A DNA stretch of 64,000 nucleotides. It comes from Acanthosoma haemorrhoidale. Taxonomy: Eukaryota > Arthropoda > Insecta > Hemiptera > Acanthosomatidae. Positions 22,121-34,800 of this stretch are shown here, in pieces. Both the position numbers and the translations under genes were made by a program. The DNA is taken from assembly GCA_930367205.1 (NCBI GenBank), contig OV884011.1:136127437-136191436 (forward strand), read 5' to 3'. The notes under the pieces were generated by a model. That model had not been told where the DNA came from, searched no databases, and was given only the letters and a program-made list of their open reading frames with translations. The stretch's first letter is position 1; each line of letters begins with the position of its first letter.

Positions 22121-25100
22121 CTATGTGTGACACTTTGCCAATATGAAAAGAAACAAGCGAAGTGTGAAAAAATAAAAGATCTCTGCTATGGTAAGTATAC
22201 TGCATCCTAAACAAAGACCAACTGTCCCTCCTAGCTGAACTGAAACAAGAAGAAGATTAATCAATATAAAAATCATTATTTAACTGTTGGTAAAATGGGA
22301 TAGTTACCACTTGTTTAATGAATGTATAACATCATGTCGAAAATGTGTAGAATATCAAATTACATATTCCTGTATAAATTTAGGACAGTAAATGAAAACA
22401 TTATGTTAAGCTTACTCACCTAGCAAGTCCGAAGCCCCAAAAACTACATCTCTCTTCAACCTACTTCTTGGATATTTAATTAACGTGTACTTAAAGTTTG
22501 TTCCAAGTAACCTGAAAATATCAGTCTTTATTTTTCTCACAGGTTAACTTGATATTAGTTTTGAATAGGGACCAAATTATAATAGTAGGACAAGAAATTA
22601 AAACTATTTGATTAGAAATTTTAATAAATCTATTGAAAAATAAAATTAGAATTCACAGCTTTTACAAATACCACCATAGAATTACCATTCTAAAGAGGTG
22701 TCAGCTTGTATTATGTAGTTGATGTCGTTACAAGTTGGATAACAATCACATTTATGTTTGTTTCCTTGGGAATCCCGTAATTTAACTAGTCGTTCTGTAA
22801 TAGAAAAATCCAAAATAAATAATTTTTTGTTAACAATATGAAGTAAATCAACTTTTACTAATTACCTTTATACTTAGATAAACAATGCATTCCAGAAACA
22901 TCACATATTCTGTATTTTCCTGCAACAATAGAAATTACCACTATATTGGGTTGGCAAGAAAGTGATTTCGGTTTGCACCATTACTATTAAGTGAAGGAGT
23001 GATGGATATTGGAAAGATTTAGGAAATTAGTGGCAATGGAACCTAGATTATTTGACATAGGATGCAGACTATTGTGCACTCCTAGTTCAGTTGTTAGTTG
23101 GTGGTGAAATTCTGTCAAACCAGATGTGACTTAGCAAGAAAGAAAGATGGTCAGTTAATTAGAAATAAAAAGAGTAAGTGTTGGTGATGCGCACCTTTAG
23201 TTATTAATTGGTCGTTGAGAGAGTGAGTTCAGACCATTACTTGATAAAAGAAATAATGGGAAATAAAAAGACTACTGTCGGATTGTGGAATGGTATAATT
23301 ATAAAACAGCATTATTGTCTTTCCACAACTGATAATTTATTCTTTATTGAAAAAGCCCTTTCGACAGCTCTATGCTGACATCTTCAGTTATCTCTACAAT
23401 AAAATAAAAAGTCAAATGATAAAAACCTTTACCTGCACATATGGACACAAATTATATTAATTATATGTAACAAGGGCCACAGTCATCAAGTAAAATATAA
23501 AATATATTCCACTAACAGTGCTGAATGGTACTTAGTTTGAAATTGTCTATCTATTCTACTACAACTGAAAATTCCTTAAAATTAAAAAATACAACACATA
23601 TGTAGTAAATGATAAAAATTCAAAAAAACAAAATTTAAAACTATCAAATAAACATTAAAACCATAAAAAATTATTAAAAACTACTAAAAACACAACTATA
23701 TATCACTCATATGGCTACTCACCCAATTAGTTATGTGGGTTAGTTAACCCATCTAAAATAATAGTATTTTTTTTATCTTTTAACCAGGGCTGCTACATCC
23801 ATGCTCCTCACTCTACGACTGGCTTTGTCCAGGAGGTATGGAGGGGGCGGGTTACTTAGCATATGCTTGTGTTGTGGAAAGACAATAAAGCTGTTTTATA
23901 AAACAATGGGAGTTATAATATAGAAAGTAAAATATCTAAGAAGAAACAAGCTACAGAAAAAGTATTTAATCAACATGATACCGAAGCAAGAATACTTGCA
24001 ATGAAACAATGCTGTAATTATTAACTTAAATTTATTTACGAATCTTCATCAGTTAACTTCAAATTCAATTTTTCAGTTGAAAGATAAGATCCCACATGTG
24101 ATTTTAAGCTTCAAAATATTAAATACATTTTTTTTATCGAACATATATTTTTTTAACTTCCAAATCTCATTTTAGCTTTTATTACTGGTCAAAATTAAAA
24201 ATCAATACAATATAAATAGAAAATGTACCATTGTTTCTGTAAAGATGAGGTATGCATCCACAAAGTTTAAATGCTAGACGCATCCTACATTCTGCCCGAC
24301 ACAAGTTGTAAGAATAAACCGGGCTATTTTTTAGATTTGACTCTTCTAAGAATCTACACTTTCTCTGTTTAATAGATAATCTTCTTGTATCATCTGTAGA
24401 GTAAGTGGTCTGAGCTTCAAATTCAATAGTCTGAAATTTTGACTAAAGTTAATAATTATCTCTTGTGAAGTTTAGCAAACTTTATTAACAAAATAATGAA
24501 TCATGAAATGACTCAATAAGATCCAGAAAAAAATGTCAGCAATGAATTGTTAATTTAAGGGGACTGCTTAATTATTGATAATTATTTTATAATTTACTGG
24601 TATATAATATTGAGTACATGATACGAGTTGCATTCGTTTTCTATTGATTGTTTTGTTTATATTTACTATGCCAACACTTATCATTTATTAAAGTTTACAA
24701 TATGCTGACAATAAAAGTCAGTTTTATGTTACCAAATAGTTTTGTTCAGCTAAAAGAAACCACCTGCTAGCCGACTCTGGGACTTCTTGGGGACTGTGAA
24801 TAAATACCTATAAAATAAAAATTTTCAACTTGGATATGAGTTATTATCTAATTAACATCAATAAATTATAAATCACACAATAATTTTGTCAATACTAATT
24901 TAAGTTGATTATAAATTACTTGGGAATCACTGTTCATTTCCATCATGGCCGCAAACATATCACCTTCCAAAGGATTTCCTTTGAATACTCTCCCTAAAGA
25001 AAGCATTTTCCAACTATTTTCCTTCCAATAACTAGGGTATAAATAAGTAGGGTATAAATGTTATTTACTTTCTTACACGATAATTACTTTTTATCTTAAA

Positions 25101-28100
25101 AAGTTTGATTGCATTTACATTTTGCTACCCCCATTGTATTCTTTCTATATTCATATGAATAAGCTATTTATTATTACCCATTAACAATTAAGATTAAAAT
25201 AAGACAAATGTGAAATATACCTTGGGCTATTGTAAACAGACACTTGAGAATTGTAGGAATAGCATAATCCCATTTCTGTCATTATAGGGCGGAGGATTGA
25301 TGTTTCCGAGTTGCTGTTACTTAGAGAATATGAGAAGTTGAAAGGGGCCTCAAGTATAATGTCTAGGTAATTGTTAGGGTTGAGGTTGATTAGGTCTTCT
25401 ACTTCGCCAAAAGTATGATATGTAGCGTTTGCCAAGAGCTGCAATCTTTGGGTCCCATTATACTCTTCAGAATTTGTCAAGCTGCAATGTTATTACAAAT
25501 TATTTAAAAACACTATTCTAGAAACCTACTTCTTAAAGCGCTATGCAACTGAACCATAGTAATATGGTATTGTTTTGTATATAGGATGTAGTATTGATAA
25601 TATTCAGTCTAAAAAAAATCTTGAAATATTTTAAAGATAAAAATGGTCTCAAGCATTATTTATATCACTAAGAGAATTCAGTATAGCCAATCTTAAAAAC
25701 AGAGTGCTTAGGCTCTTTGGACTACCTCTGGGTTTAAATATAAATAACAGGCCCTGGATGTGAGGTTTTTGTATGAGAGGTAAGGGTGCTTACTCCTTGT
25801 TTTCTCTGCAAGGGACCATCGGTGCTTCATCATGTTTGATTGGCAGTTCAAATGTACCACATAGTATAGTGTGAACCGTAACACAACATATTTGCTTTTG
25901 TAAAAACAATACATAAAAATATCTCCTGGTATCAGCCAAAGTGGCGATCAGGTACATTGATTTAAGTCTATGTGAGGTTTTAGCCAAAGAGAATTCAAAT
26001 TGGGAGGTCATCCACTCATGGAGGGTAGCTCTGTTGGTTGAACCCATTAGTGGATATTGAGGAGGTCCAGGTTCCTTCCCGATCCTGATACCATATTTTT
26101 TTCTTTAGATAATAATTAATTATAATGGTGGGATCCATACCACAAGGAAATAGACTATTTATTTACCTGTCTTGTAAGCAATGACAGGTGTTCTAAACTG
26201 TATTAATGTTGATTTAATGATGACCTCCAGCATCTGAGTTGGGCTTTGTTTTGTTTAACGTTTTTTGGAAAACATTTTGACTATCCGTAGCATTTCCTGT
26301 AGCCTTACTAACCGTTCTTGGTCCTTTTACTTGCATATATTACTGGTGCCATAAATAAATAAAAAGTAGACTTAACAGTTGTTCGGCAAGCCTCGCGAGC
26401 TCGGACCCCTCTCCCTTCTTGAGGGGACAGAGTGTGCAAGCAGGAAAGGATGTGTTCCAGTCGAGGTAGTTCCTTTCCAGAGAGATTACTGTAGGGCTGC
26501 TCTGGTATCTTTGCCAAGTAGACAGGCACAAATAGGCTGCGCCTATGATACCAAAAACCACGCTCACCACCCAGATTACTCTAAAAAAAAAAAAACTTTT
26601 AAGGTACTGTGAATATACTTATTCCTTATAATTATTGATAAGCCAGTTTCTTTTCGATTTATTATAAAGGGTTTTTAACTTTTTGTGTTTTTTCTTCAAA
26701 TCCTCTTGTTAAAAAAATCGTTACAGAATTCAATGTAGATTCTACATATTCTACCTATTTACAATAGGTCAATATGTTTCCTGTAGCTTGGCTACATTTT
26801 ATACAATTTCTGAGTATTACACATTGTGATCTGCGCATAAACAAAAGTATAATGATGTACATTATACATTAATTTAGTGAACATCTTTAAAAGTGATGGG
26901 GCTCACCTCATTTATCATAGAATTAAACGTGACTTACATCTAACAATAAAAACTTAAACTAAATTTTAACCTAATTTTCTCCGACAGTCTGCCATCGATG
27001 GATGACGGCTGGTGGGGTCATAATGTTATACACTGGGTTTGTGTGATGCCGCAACGTGTCAAAAAACGTGCCTCGGGTGGACGAACTCACCCAATGATGG
27101 AACAACAAGCAACAGGAGTGGGTCGGCGTTCTTTAACCTCTCGAGAGTGGCATGTCTGACCTATTTTCTCATAATCCCATTCTGAAATTGTTGGAGAGTT
27201 TTAAGTGAAGTTAGCAAGTGATAAAGCCGGTAAGACCTGTGTCGTACTTTTTCTATTTTGTTACTAAAATGGGTAGATAAATGGAGATGCCTATCCATTT
27301 TTATACCCAGATAGTACATTGAAAAACCAGTGAGGACCAGAGTCCTCCTATAGTATATGATTTTGGAGGGAGAAGATTACGCAGTCGGTCTTCTCGGCGT
27401 TCTTACTGATGTTTAACTTACCCAGTCTGTCACTGATTATGTTACAAACTGACTCGGTGTGACACAAAGAGCTCTTTGTGCACTCATGCTGCTGCTGTAA
27501 ACAACTATGTCGTCGGCGAAAGCGATTACGCGCCCCAACAATGTCATACGTGTACATGCTGAATAGCACCGGAGAACCGCTTCTTGAAGAACTTATTGAT
27601 TCGAGAGGCAATCACCCCCACCCCTACTGCTCTGTCCTTCAGGAAGGAAACCAAAATGGTTTTAACTGCTCGGGAAAGTTATAGTATTATTAGCAGGAGA
27701 CTATTAAACAGAAAAAATATGATGCGAGATTTAATATCACATTACAATACGAGTATTAACAAGGTAAGAAGTACACATGTTCTTTGTTTGTAAGGATTTG
27801 TTAGTCTTAAACGATGTTTCCTTTAGATACATATTCAACTTCAGCAAAATGTAATTTCCATCATTGATATGGAGCCATACATGAATTATTTTTTGGTTCA
27901 ATAAATTGGTCGGTCTTAAACGATAATTTCTTTAGATATGTAGCGGGGTGTATGAGAAAAAAAAAATCTTTTTCAGTTCTGTAACTTTCTTATCTCCATC
28001 TCCCTTGATATTTTTTCATACGGCATATGATCTTTAATTCTTTTACATGATTATATTTAAGTGTTTGTTTATATTAAACAAATAACAATAAATTAAAAGT

Positions 28101-28542
28101 TTTAGTTATATATAATGAAGGTGTGACCAATGAGTCAAGAAAATGCTATGTTTAAGAAACCGTCGAATCCTCTCATTAAGGGTTCGTGTTTCTGGATTAT
28201 CCCTTTCAGTGCCAATTAATTGTGGAAGAATGTGAATTAATGTGGAAAATTAACTTACTACTTAAGTTAAGTCCCTTAAATTAAGGGAAAATATTCATTA
28301 ATAAAAATATGATAAATTATCACAACCAACATTTCTAACGGATGTCTGTTCTTAGCCGCTATGTGACCTAGCCCATGTGCCGAAGAGGCGTTCAAGACAA
28401 GCAGAAAAAACTCGTAGATGACTAGAGTTATTTTCTTCCTCAGTCTTGTAGTTCGCCGATGTCGGTGGAGTTTCCGTTCTCGTGGCTTCGCCATTCTGGA
28501 GAGCAACTGAAATTCCTCAAACTCCTGAATACTCAGTGACAT
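22121..28542 (-). CDS. ppk-1: pickpocket-type DEG/ENaC sodium channel, 10 exons
   Basis: Coding exons: 28542-28331, 26580-26377, 25481-25221, 25031-24920, 24807-24733, 24430-24229, 22919-22866, 22794-22686, 22511-22420, 22239-22121. They join in phase without a stop to 479 aa, normal for the family. Members are amiloride-type, ligand- or mechanically gated Na+ channels of the plasma membrane, acting as trimers. Landmarks in order: N-terminal gating motif SSAHG (about 53-57); TM1 (about 72-92); 'NTSFPACTLCP'; 'MGLCYSYNS'; 'HSPQEVP'; the Cys-rich palm ('QRKCRF', 'SPVYSYNLCRAECR', 'CGCIPHLY'); 'CDCYPTC'; and TM2 with pore motif 'GLCLGCSILTIAE' near the C-terminus. Exon 1 begins 289 bp after the stop of ppk-2. 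The exon 1 donor is the weak GTTGGT. An internal Met17 (28494) is an alternative start. Which member of the family it is, and its ligand, cannot be told. Confidence 0.93.
22269..22399 (+). repeat. 131-bp duplicated segment, copy 2
   Basis: Partner of 21437-21567, located in the last intron of ppk-1 between exons 9 and 10. Confidence 0.7.
22943..23250 (+). mobile_element. Mariner-type end fragment in ppk-1 intron 6
   Basis: The stretch 22943-22974 (TATTGGGTTGGCAAGAAAGT, then GATTTCGGTTT) is very close to the inverted ends of mariner elements that begin TTGGGTTGGC and continue AAAAAGTNATTNCGG. No transposase frame follows and the other end was not found, so only one terminus remains. It starts 24 bp from the exon 7 splice acceptor of ppk-1, leaving little room for a branch point and pyrimidine tract. 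Confidence 0.55.
23300..23900 (-). mobile_element. Penelope-like element 3' relic with 30-bp inverted ends
   Basis: The arms 23300-23329 and 23871-23900 are inverted repeats with one mismatch (TATAAAACAGC, A or T, TTATTGTCTTTCCACAAC). The interior shares several stretches with 39680-40020, for example 'acagcgctgaatagata' versus 'acagtgctgaatggtac' and 'cgactggctttrtccaggaggtatgg'. The 39.2-kb copy carries a GIY-YIG-like coding piece, so I place both in the Penelope-like group. The strand is uncertain. It lies in ppk-1 intron 6. Confidence 0.5.
26015..26095 (+). mobile_element. tRNA-derived SINE head in ppk-1 intron 2
   Basis: A good polymerase III A-box (TAGCTCTGTTGG, 26026-26037) is followed about 33 bp later by a degenerate B-box (GGTTCCTTCCC, about 26070). 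A T-rich then A-rich tail follows. The spacing fits a tRNA-related promoter. No folded intact tRNA is present. Confidence 0.45.
26690..27680 (-). mobile_element. Jockey-type retrotransposon fragment, copy B1
   Basis: On the - strand, 'SGSPVLFSMYTYDIVGA' (near 27570) and 'SVCNIISDRLGKLNIS' (near 27440) match copy B3 at 34165-35289. The 3' UTR (GGTGAGCCCCATCAC near 26905) also matches copies B2 and B3. It is 5'-truncated in the reverse transcriptase and full of frameshifts. It sits in intron 1 of ppk-1 in the sense orientation; the other B copies are antisense to ppk-2. Confidence 0.75.
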
Positions 28543-28831
28543 AATACGCCATATGGAAAAAATATGAGCACCCTAACGAGAAAAAGATTGCTTTCTTTCA
28601 CATCAGTACAAAATGATTCCGTATCAGCAGCTGCTATCTCGATATCCTGTGTATTCATTCTATTGTAGTTGAATAGCTAAACATTTTTACGATTTTTTTT
28701 TTGTTGGAGGGGGATAATGATATAGGTTAATATTCATTTCAACATCATAATCATTATTTATTCTGAATAAAAAAATATGCAGTACGTGTCGAACACCAAT
28801 AAAAGTGAAACATAATTTATATATTTAGCAG

Positions 28832-31800
28832 TCAATTTGTTCCCAGATTCATTCCTCTTCTCCAGAACAGTACAAGCCTGATCGTAAAGAAGTATACTAT
28901 TTCAGCAAAGCTCAAGATACTGCATCCCATAAAGAGGCCAGCTGAACCTCCAATTGATACTGTAAGCATAAATAAATGTAATGAAGATTTTAATCTTGTT
29001 ATAGGCTGATAATACATATGTAGCTATCATACGCAATCATAGAGTTAAATTAAAATAGTAAATAAGCGAATTTGGTATAAAAAATTGGTAAGAATTAAAA
29101 AACTAAACGTGTTCTAAAAGTAATCAGTAGATGTGTTAATTCCGAAAATACTCAGGTACTTATTTTGGAACAAGAGATTGCTCTAAGTAACACGTTCATA
29201 GTTCATGATGTTATTTTTCCGTGGAATCTCCCATTTTTTTTTATACCTGTTACTTTGAAAATTTTGCTGAAGTCACAACAACCATACTAAATGTCATTTA
29301 ATAACCTGCAACCTTTTTGATGGGTGACTGGACAGTTTTAAGATAGGTAGAAAAATAATTTATTTGAAAAATAATATATAATGAAAGAAACAATGTGAGA
29401 AAACAAACGGCACAGTCACAAATATACTTTATTCATGCAGAATAATATATTACCTAAAAGATCAGTTTGGCCAAATATTACTTCTCTCTTCAATCTAAAA
29501 CGAGGGTACTTGATGAGAGCTAGTTTCAAATTTGTTCCTAATGTCCTAAACAAATTACGATAATAACATGTAAATATTTTAGAGTAAATAATATGAAATA
29601 GTAGTGCCTATTTTTTAATAATTTAGTCGATAAGTTTTTACAATAAAGTTTGATTTACCATGTCATAGTATTATCGGTATCAATGAAATAGTTGACTTCA
29701 TGGCAAAGAGGTAAACATGTACACTCTAACCTTTTCCCCGTTGTTGGGTCGATAAGTTTCGTTAAACTTTCTGGAAAATCCCATAAAATAGTAAATTAAA
29801 AAAATATATTGAATTTAATTATAATTATAATTAAATTGAATTTGATTAAAATTGAGTTAATTGTAGGTCTTACAATACCTGTATGTTTTTGTAAGCATTG
29901 CATTCCATCGAATTCGCACACTGGGTAATGATCTAAAATGTAGAAAACTGATCTGAGAATTGAAGGAATATAAATGCGAGATAGAATCTGCTTATTTTGA
30001 AGTGGATACACTGATGAAATATATATTTTTTTCCGCTTTTTTATGACTTGAAATTCATTGTTCACAATCTGGTGATCGTTGAAATATTGATTGTAGCTTA
30101 GCCCATTACCTTTCGAATGACTCCATTTTTACTAGCAAACATTCATTGGTATTCAGATGCAATTTCTTTCAACAGGCGTTAATATTAGACGGCATACAGT
30201 CACCAGAAAAGGGATTAACTAAAGGATAATTACCCGTGAATCTGTAGAAGTAGGGCACGCATTTACAGCGCTTGTAGGACTCCTTCATGCGACACTCGAC
30301 CCTGCATAGGTTGTAACTGTAAATGGGGCTGGTGATGAGGTTGGACTCTCGCTGGAGACGGCACTTCCTCTGTTGGATCCCGAGGTTCTCCACATCCTCC
30401 GAGCTCACGATGCTCAGTGCAGTGAGGTCTAGAGTCTTGTAGGATCCCTTGGTGGAAAATACGTGGGGCAAGGCCAAGTCAGGAAACTCAGACGGGCCAA
30501 CGAGGAACATCTTATCACAAATGAAAACTATAATAATTAAAGCAAAATCAACAAAAGCACTTCAATAGTGATTTTTTTATTACAGTCTTAGCAAGCCTAA
30601 CGTCAGATAAGCGAATACTTGATTATTATAAATAACTGGATTGAGATCCCTTACGCTCCCATTTTAACTTATTTATTTAAAAGGTTTAACCGTTTAACAC
30701 AATTGTAAATGAAAAAGTCGTTGCAGCACCTGACAAACCCAGTGTTTAACACTATGACCCCACCACCCCTCCCGCATCGATGGCAACAGACTGTCGGGGA
30801 AAAATTAGGATAAGAATTAGTATGTAAGTTAGTTTTAAGGTTGATCAAAAAGGTGAGCCCCATCACCTTTATTAGTCAGTTTAGTCGAGTCACGTATAAT
30901 GTATATCATTATGCTTGTTTATTCGATTATATAATTTTTATAAAATAACAAAACCTGTATATAATGTAGCGATGCTACAGGAAATACAGAAATAATTTGT
31001 GAATAGATTCGCCTGAGGATCTATAATTGTATATAATTATCTGTAAATTTAAATGGGCTATGGAAAAAAAAAAAAAAAAGAAATATGAAAAAGTATTTTT
31101 TTAATGGTACTTACTATAAAACTAATTTACCCTACCAATCAAAATGATATCGATTGCTGAAGTTATATTGCTTGATCAACTAAATTCTATGAAATAGAAA
31201 GTTTTGAAAAAAAAATTAATCGCCAATCTTCTAAAATTTAAATTTTCGTAGTGACAATGATTTACCAATCGAACTACTAATCAAATAGTGCAGTGATGAT
31301 AAGCTTGGGTTTTCAGTTATAAGTTTGATTGAATTCAAATCAAATTCGTTGATTAAACATTCAATCAATCAAATTAAATCTCAAGCAAACATTTAAATAC
31401 AAATATTCTATGCAATCATTCACTTGAGTAATAATAAGGCGTTTTTCTTTTCAAAATAATTTACAAACAATATCATAAATTAATTATATAGCCATGGAGG
31501 CAAACGTCTGTTAGAATTAGCTATAAACGAAAATGATTTTTAAATATACCGCATTGAAATGTAATTTCTGAAAAATAACGTTTACCTTTCTCAAACCAAA
31601 TAAAAATATTGCTGGTAATTTGATTTCAAGAAAAAATTTAAATTATTAGATATTACGAAAAATATGACATCGGATAAAAGACAAATTAATACTAGGATTT
31701 AGTAAACAGGACTTGTATATAATACTTAATTTTAAATGAAAATGACATGTGTATCTTAAACTGTAGAATCAACAAAATATCTTAAGTGGGGACCATTGCT

Positions 31801-34800
31801 ATTTGTATCCGGTAGGTAAAAATATGAAAAATAAAACTTCATTTTATCTTAATTTCAATTAAAAAATGCAAAACTCGGGCTGACACTATCCAAAGTAATT
31901 TAAACGGAACATTGTAGATCTTCGTTCAAGTTTAATTTCTGATTAGGTTCCTAATATTATATTTTCTCTACTGCGGAGAAGCAACAGTCCTATCTGTCTC
32001 CTATGACAGATGACTAACCACTTCCGTGATGGCCGAGTTGATGATGCGTACTATTTGCAAAAACTCTCTCGTGGTGATCTGAATGTGCTCAAGTCCTGTC
32101 TCACCGGCGGAGGAAGTTACAGTTCCCAGTTCTCTGGCATCACTCAATTTACTTTCGTATTTCACAAGGAGTGAAATGTACCTGTTTTTAAATGCACTTC
32201 TACTCAGAGAAGAGAAAAAAATACCTATTGGTATCAAAATTATAGAAAAATATATTTTTAGTATCTCCAAGTAATTAGTTAATTACACTTAGTAAGAGGG
32301 CCACACTAAACCAGAACAGGTGTACGTAAACTCGGGGGAAAACCTGTTTATGTTTTGAAGAAATAAATAAAACCCATAACATGAGGTTATTATAATACTT
32401 CACCCAACATAAAATATAAATTAGAAAATGCTTTATAATACTATTTACCTCATATCCAGCGTTCATACTTCTGATTTGTGCGAAAATGTCACCATCTAAC
32501 GGACTACTTTGGAACACCGGGAAATATCCTAGATTTTCCCAACTATTTTTCTCCCAGTAACTGAAATAGTAAATTTAAGGCATTACCTTTATTTTCATTA
32601 TTACATTAGTATTAGCATTACATAATGTTGTGGCCACCTCTTAATTACGAAAATTACAATTTCCCCTCTTTCGGATCACTATCATTGTTTCCATATGTTT
32701 AATAAAGGTTATGACGTCAGTGAGAGTGGGGGGAGAAGCTAGTGGGGGAAACAGCCGCAAGTGGGGACCCATCCCCACCACGGCTGGCCACCTATATAAG
32801 CAACGGGATTAGACCGAGTTAGATTAGGCGAGATGCCGTGGCCCTACAAACTTACGAGTAGCGTCTCCCACAGCAATCCAGTATGCTTCTCTCCGGTTTA
32901 CACTCGCCTTTGGGATCAGGACAGTTTTCGCCTACCCTTAGACACCGAGTGTGAATTCGTGGTCATTCCAAGACTACATAAACTACCCATAAACCTACCC
33001 TGTTTCTCTTCTCCTGAACATAGTGCTTTGTCGGGGCACACCTTCTAAGATATTATGGAGTCAGATCAAAACGAATTAGGCTGCCCGCCGACTAGGCCGG
33101 CCACCAGGGTGATCGACCACAGGTCCGCCCGCCTCATTTCTTTCTGGGCGCTCGCCGGACGGCGGATAGAGGTTGTAGTGACCCTAGCCCGCGGCGGGCG
33201 TCTCCGCCTCACCTTGTGGACTCACATATCTGTGCCCGACACATAAGCAGGTAATCTATTGATTTAGATCTATTTATCAATGGTTTCGGTAACGTTAGTT
33301 CATTTCGTTAATAGTACGTCAATATTTGATTTGATTTGAACACAATTTAAGATTGTTTTGGCCTAAGGGAAAACTCGCCTTTGCTCCTTAATGCTAATAT
33401 TAGTTAAGCTTCCGCTAGTTAACCATTTTTACAAGTTTACGTCTCGCGTAAATTCTACCCATAGCAGTTATAAAAAAGAGCTTATACGGAAAACGGTCCT
33501 GGAAATTTCGCTGTTGGTGAACCCAATTATCATGCTATGCGAGTGTTATAAACTAATTCGTATCTGTTAGTGATATTCTGTAGGAACCAGAGAGGGAGTG
33601 AGTCTATCCGTCACCTTTAATTCGATACCACTTCCTACGTCCTTTGCTGCTAGATACCTGTGCTTTCATCTTGACAAGTGATGACATGAAACCCTCATAT
33701 GCTTAAGAGACAAGAGTTAAACAGATAATCTAGACAAATCTACAGATTTCTTAATAAAAACGCTAACCTCATACCAGAAAACAACCTCCACATATACAAA
33801 TAGTTACTCAAACCGATTTGGACGTGCGGAACAGAACTGTAGGTGGCTGTTCCCGACAGTCCCCTCAAAACTACAGCGAACGTTCCTTTCTATGTGTCCC
33901 TTCACAATCATCTCGATGCACCTATTGCTCTTTACCTTCAAGATTATCCAAGTTCCAGGAAAACCAATCCTTTAAACTTTTGAACTCCTTGTTGTCAGTA
34001 TCTGCTGTGAGTAGATTCATATGGTATGGGGAGCTGATCACCTCCCACCCTCCTTGTTTTCTGAACGTCTTTAGCTCTCTTGCCCTCTCTCTGGCCTATA
34101 TAGCGAAACGAACAGCCGGACAGGTACACAGGGGGGAACCTCACTGCTCCCCTCCTGCTCGCTAGAGGTATTTTCCATTTAACAAATAAAGGAGGGTGAT
34201 TGCCTCTCTGACCCATTCACTCTGACTTGTGGATTCCTCAAGGAGCGGTATTGTCTCCGGTTCTTTTTAGCATGTACACATCTGAAATTGTTGGGACAAA
34301 CTATAAGAAAGCGACGGTAATCGCTTTTGCCGACGACATTGCGGTTTACAGCGACATCATGAATGCACAAAGAGCACTTGTACAGGCTGAGTCAGTTTGC
34401 AACGTAATCAGTGACAGGCTGGGCAAGTTGAAAATTAGTGGGAACGCCGGAAAGACCGACTGCGTAATTTTCTCTTACCAATACGGCAAAAAAACTTTTC
34501 CAAAATCATATAGTATAGGAGGACAAGAGAACTCGCCAGTTTTCTCATTCTACTATCTGCGTATAAAAATGGATAGGCATCTTCATTTCTCTACTCACAT
34601 TCGTAGTAAACTAAAAACAGTACGACAGAGGTCTTACCGGCTTTTGCACTTGCTAACCTCACCCAATCTGTCGCTGCGTCTCAAACTGATGATCTATATG
34701 TATTCTCTGGCCAGCTCTGCTGTACGGTGTCCCGCTATTTACCCATTTGACTGACGCTACAGCCACAAGTCTCCAATGTTTCCAGAATGGGATCATGCGA

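Noticed and set aside
22113..22190. A third + strand exon continuing the candidate gene at 20828-21118
   Set aside because: It has an acceptor, a donor and the right phase, but it is the exact antisense of the last ppk-1 exon, which encodes the conserved second membrane segment and stop.
25708..26047. Overlapping - strand ORFs of 68 and 85 codons
   Set aside because: They run across a SINE and intron DNA of ppk-1 and show no protein features.
30060..30180. Direct readthrough of ppk-2 exon 5 into downstream coding
   Set aside because: It reaches an in-frame TGA, whereas the donor at 30234 joined to the exon at 29932 gives the conserved Cys pattern and the same 54-nt exon as ppk-1.
32003..32270. 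Use of this ORF as a regular ppk-2 exon between exons 4 and 5
   Set aside because: Phases do not match, and exons 4 and 5 already join to give the same length as the ppk-1 equivalent.
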